DNA of 16,278 nt from assembly GCA_017452565.1 (NCBI GenBank), contig JAFTMF010000036.1, forward strand, positions 1 through 16,278, in the 5' to 3' direction. The number at the start of each line of letters is the position of its first letter. Within the stretch, counting starts at the first letter, position 1. The position numbers and the translations under genes are program-made. This document shows positions 14,785 to 16,278 of the stretch, piece by piece. The DNA comes from Clostridia bacterium (GTDB lineage Bacteria > Bacillota > Clostridia > Oscillospirales > CAG-272). The notes below the pieces were generated by a model. That model did no database searches, had not been told where the DNA came from, and saw nothing but the letters and a program-made list of their open reading frames with translations.

Positions 14785-16206
14785 ATGAAGATTTTATACG
14801 TAGGCGGCGAAGCGCTGCCTTTTGCCTCTACCGGCGGTCTGGGCGACGTGCTGGGCTCTCTGCCTGCCGCGCTGAAGGCTTACTCTCCCGAGGATGACGT
14901 GCGGATGGTTATGCCCCTCCACGGCAAAATCACCCCCGATTGGAGAGAAAAAATGACCAAAGTAGCGGAATTTACCGTTCAGCTGGCTTGGCGCTGTCAA
15001 TACTGCGGCGTGTGGGCACTGGAGAAGGACGGCGTCACCGTTTACTTCATTGACAACGAATACTATTTCAAGCGTTCCCGTCTTTACGGCGAGTACGATG
15101 ACGGCGAGCGGTACGCTTACTTCTCTTTGGCCGTTATGGAAATGATGGATAAAATCGGCTTCATCCCCGATATTCTCCACGCCAACGACTGGCAGTCTGC
15201 GCTCACCGTGATCTACTCCAAGGTGCGCTACCCTCACTACAACATCAAGACGGTTTACACCATCCACAACATCGAGTATCAGGGCATTTACGGCAAGGAT
15301 ATTTTGGGTGAAGTCTTCGCTCTGCCTTCCTCTACGATGTCTCTGTTGGAGTTTGACAACTGTGTGAACCTCACCAAGGGCGCTATCGTTGCCTGCGACC
15401 GTCTGACTACCGTCAGCCAGCGCTACAGCGAAGAGCTGCGCACCCCCTACTATGCCTCCGGTCTGGACGGCATTATCGGCGAGAACGCTTACAAATCCAG
15501 CGGCATCGTCAACGGTATCGACGTGACTTACTACGATCCTATGAACGATCCCGATATGATCGGTCCCAAGTTCGGTGCGAAGTACCGTCTCTTTACCAAC
15601 AAGCTGGCCAACAAGACCGCTCTGCAGAGCAAGCTGAACCTGCCCGTGGACGAAAATATCCCTATGATCGCTATGATCACCCGTCTGGTTTCCCACAAGG
15701 GTGTGGATCTGGTGAAGCACGTCATCGATCAGGTGCTGGACGGCAACGTACAGCTGGTAGTGCTGGGCACCGGCAACGAAGAGTTCGAGAACTTCTTCCG
15801 CTATCTGGAATCCCGTTATCCCGACAAGGTGCGTGCGCTCATCCGCTTTGACAAGAAGCTGTCCAAGCAGATTTACGCCGCTTGCGACATCTTCCTGATG
15901 CCCTCCAAGTCGGAGCCCTGCGGTTTGTCTCAGATGATCGCCTCCCGCTATGCGGCCATCCCCGTGGTGCGTGAGACCGGCGGTCTGTACGATACCATCA
16001 AGCCCTTCAATCCCGAGACGGGAGAGGGCAACGGCGTGACCTTCTTCTCCTACAACGCCCACGATATGCTGGACGCCATCCGCCGTGCCATCGCACTGTG
16101 GGAGGATGACGCCACCCGTAAGAAACTCCTGCGCAACGTAATCGGCGCAGACTTCTCCTGGAACGCATCGGCTGCCAAGTACGCCGATCTGTACAGAGGA
16201 ATGTGA
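14785..16206 (+). CDS. glgA: Glycogen synthase GlgA (ADP-glucose, GT5)
   Basis: Retaining GT-B glycosyltransferase that adds glucose from ADP-glucose to the non-reducing end of glycogen. The 473-aa protein has the N-terminal signature TGGLGDVLGSLP (residues 16-27), HANDWQ and YTIHNIEYQGIYG in the first Rossmann domain. The second domain carries TRLVSHKG (R300, K305) and SEPCGLSQMIASRYAAIPVVRETGG, with E377 as the conserved glutamate. These numbers coincide with the E. coli enzyme, indicating near-colinearity. One difference is that the E. coli K15 of the K-x-GG motif is S15 here. An in-frame ATG at 14737 lacks a ribosome binding site; ATG 14785 has AAGGAG at 14771-14776. It has its own promoter and is separated from glgBCD by about 10 kb, an unusual split of the usual cluster. 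High certainty. Confidence 0.97.
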   Translation: MKILYVGGEALPFASTGGLGDVLGSLPAALKAYSPEDDVRMVMPLHGKITPDWREKMTKVAEFTVQLAWRCQYCGVWALEKDGVTVYFIDNEYYFKRSRLYGEYDDGERYAYFSLAVMEMMDKIGFIPDILHANDWQSALTVIYSKVRYPHYNIKTVYTIHNIEYQGIYGKDILGEVFALPSSTMSLLEFDNCVNLTKGAIVACDRLTTVSQRYSEELRTPYYASGLDGIIGENAYKSSGIVNGIDVTYYDPMNDPDMIGPKFGAKYRLFTNKLANKTALQSKLNLPVDENIPMIAMITRLVSHKGVDLVKHVIDQVLDGNVQLVVLGTGNEEFENFFRYLESRYPDKVRALIRFDKKLSKQIYAACDIFLMPSKSEPCGLSQMIASRYAAIPVVRETGGLYDTIKPFNPETGEGNGVTFFSYNAHDMLDAIRRAIALWEDDATRKKLLRNVIGADFSWNASAAKYADLYRGM

Positions 16207-16232
16207 ATTTTTCTGCTCTCTGACCCACGAAC

Positions 16233-16258
16233 GGGCGACCGCAGGTCGCCCCTACGGG
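16233..16258 (-). repeat. GTAGGG-type palindromic intergenic repeat, copy 2
   Basis: On the + strand GGGCGACC (16233-16240), loop GCA, GGTCGCCC (16244-16251), followed by CTACGGGG. Read on the - strand it becomes CCCCGTAGGGGCGACC..., the same C-run/GTAGGG/palindrome layout as at 2115-2145. It begins 26 nt after the glgA stop and may serve as its transcript end, although no T tract follows on the + strand. The remaining 20 bases to the window edge show no feature. Confidence 0.5.
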
Positions 16259-16278
16259 GGAAGAGCGTGTAGGCCCAT

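Overview
The window reads as chromosomal DNA of a Clostridia-type Bacillota, most likely an uncultured gut Oscillospiraceae/Ruminococcaceae-like bacterium. This rests on three things: the paired GlgC/GlgD ADP-glucose pyrophosphorylase typical of that phylum, strong GGAGG ribosome binding sites, and intergenic spaces crowded with GC-rich hairpins. The taxonomic call is inference; no rRNA or other marker gene is present. All convincing genes lie on the + strand.

Layout. (1) 50-4632: glycogen genes glgB, glgC and glgD; glgC and glgD are tightly coupled, while glgB and glgC are separated by a 278-bp hairpin array. (2) 4633-5144: non-coding repeats. First come 3.5 copies of an 86-88 bp tandem unit carrying a GAAA-capped hairpin, then a ~190-bp element with 41-bp imperfect terminal inverted repeats and a perfect 17-bp internal inverted repeat. 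Its right arm doubles as a rho-independent terminator. (3) 5154-14044: an insulated two-gene transcription unit with a perfect consensus promoter (TTGACA-N17-TATAAT), a structured leader, a giant 2331-aa protein and a 567-aa protein one base downstream, closed by a strong terminator. The giant protein appears to carry several cold-shock/OB- or SH3/Sm-like beta-barrel segments, a helical middle, a beta-sandwich and a C-terminal STAND-type P-loop NTPase. The second protein is a STAND-type NTPase with a C-terminal Swt1-like HEPN domain (R-x4-H). (4) 14061-14617: a small putative zincin metallopeptidase with its own promoter. (5) 14677-16206: glgA with its own perfect consensus promoter. The window ends in a palindromic intergenic repeat related to one between glgB and glgC.

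How they work together. GlgC/GlgD make ADP-glucose, GlgA polymerises it and GlgB branches the chain, so the outer genes form a glycogen pathway. The two-gene ATPase unit sits between glgD and glgA without any obvious metabolic role. Its parts (putative nucleic-acid-binding barrels, a STAND switch and a HEPN ribonuclease-like domain) suggest an RNA-targeting conflict, stress or phage-defence system. I do not recognise this architecture as a named system. This is the part of the window most likely to be new; its function is inferred from domain logic and not demonstrated.
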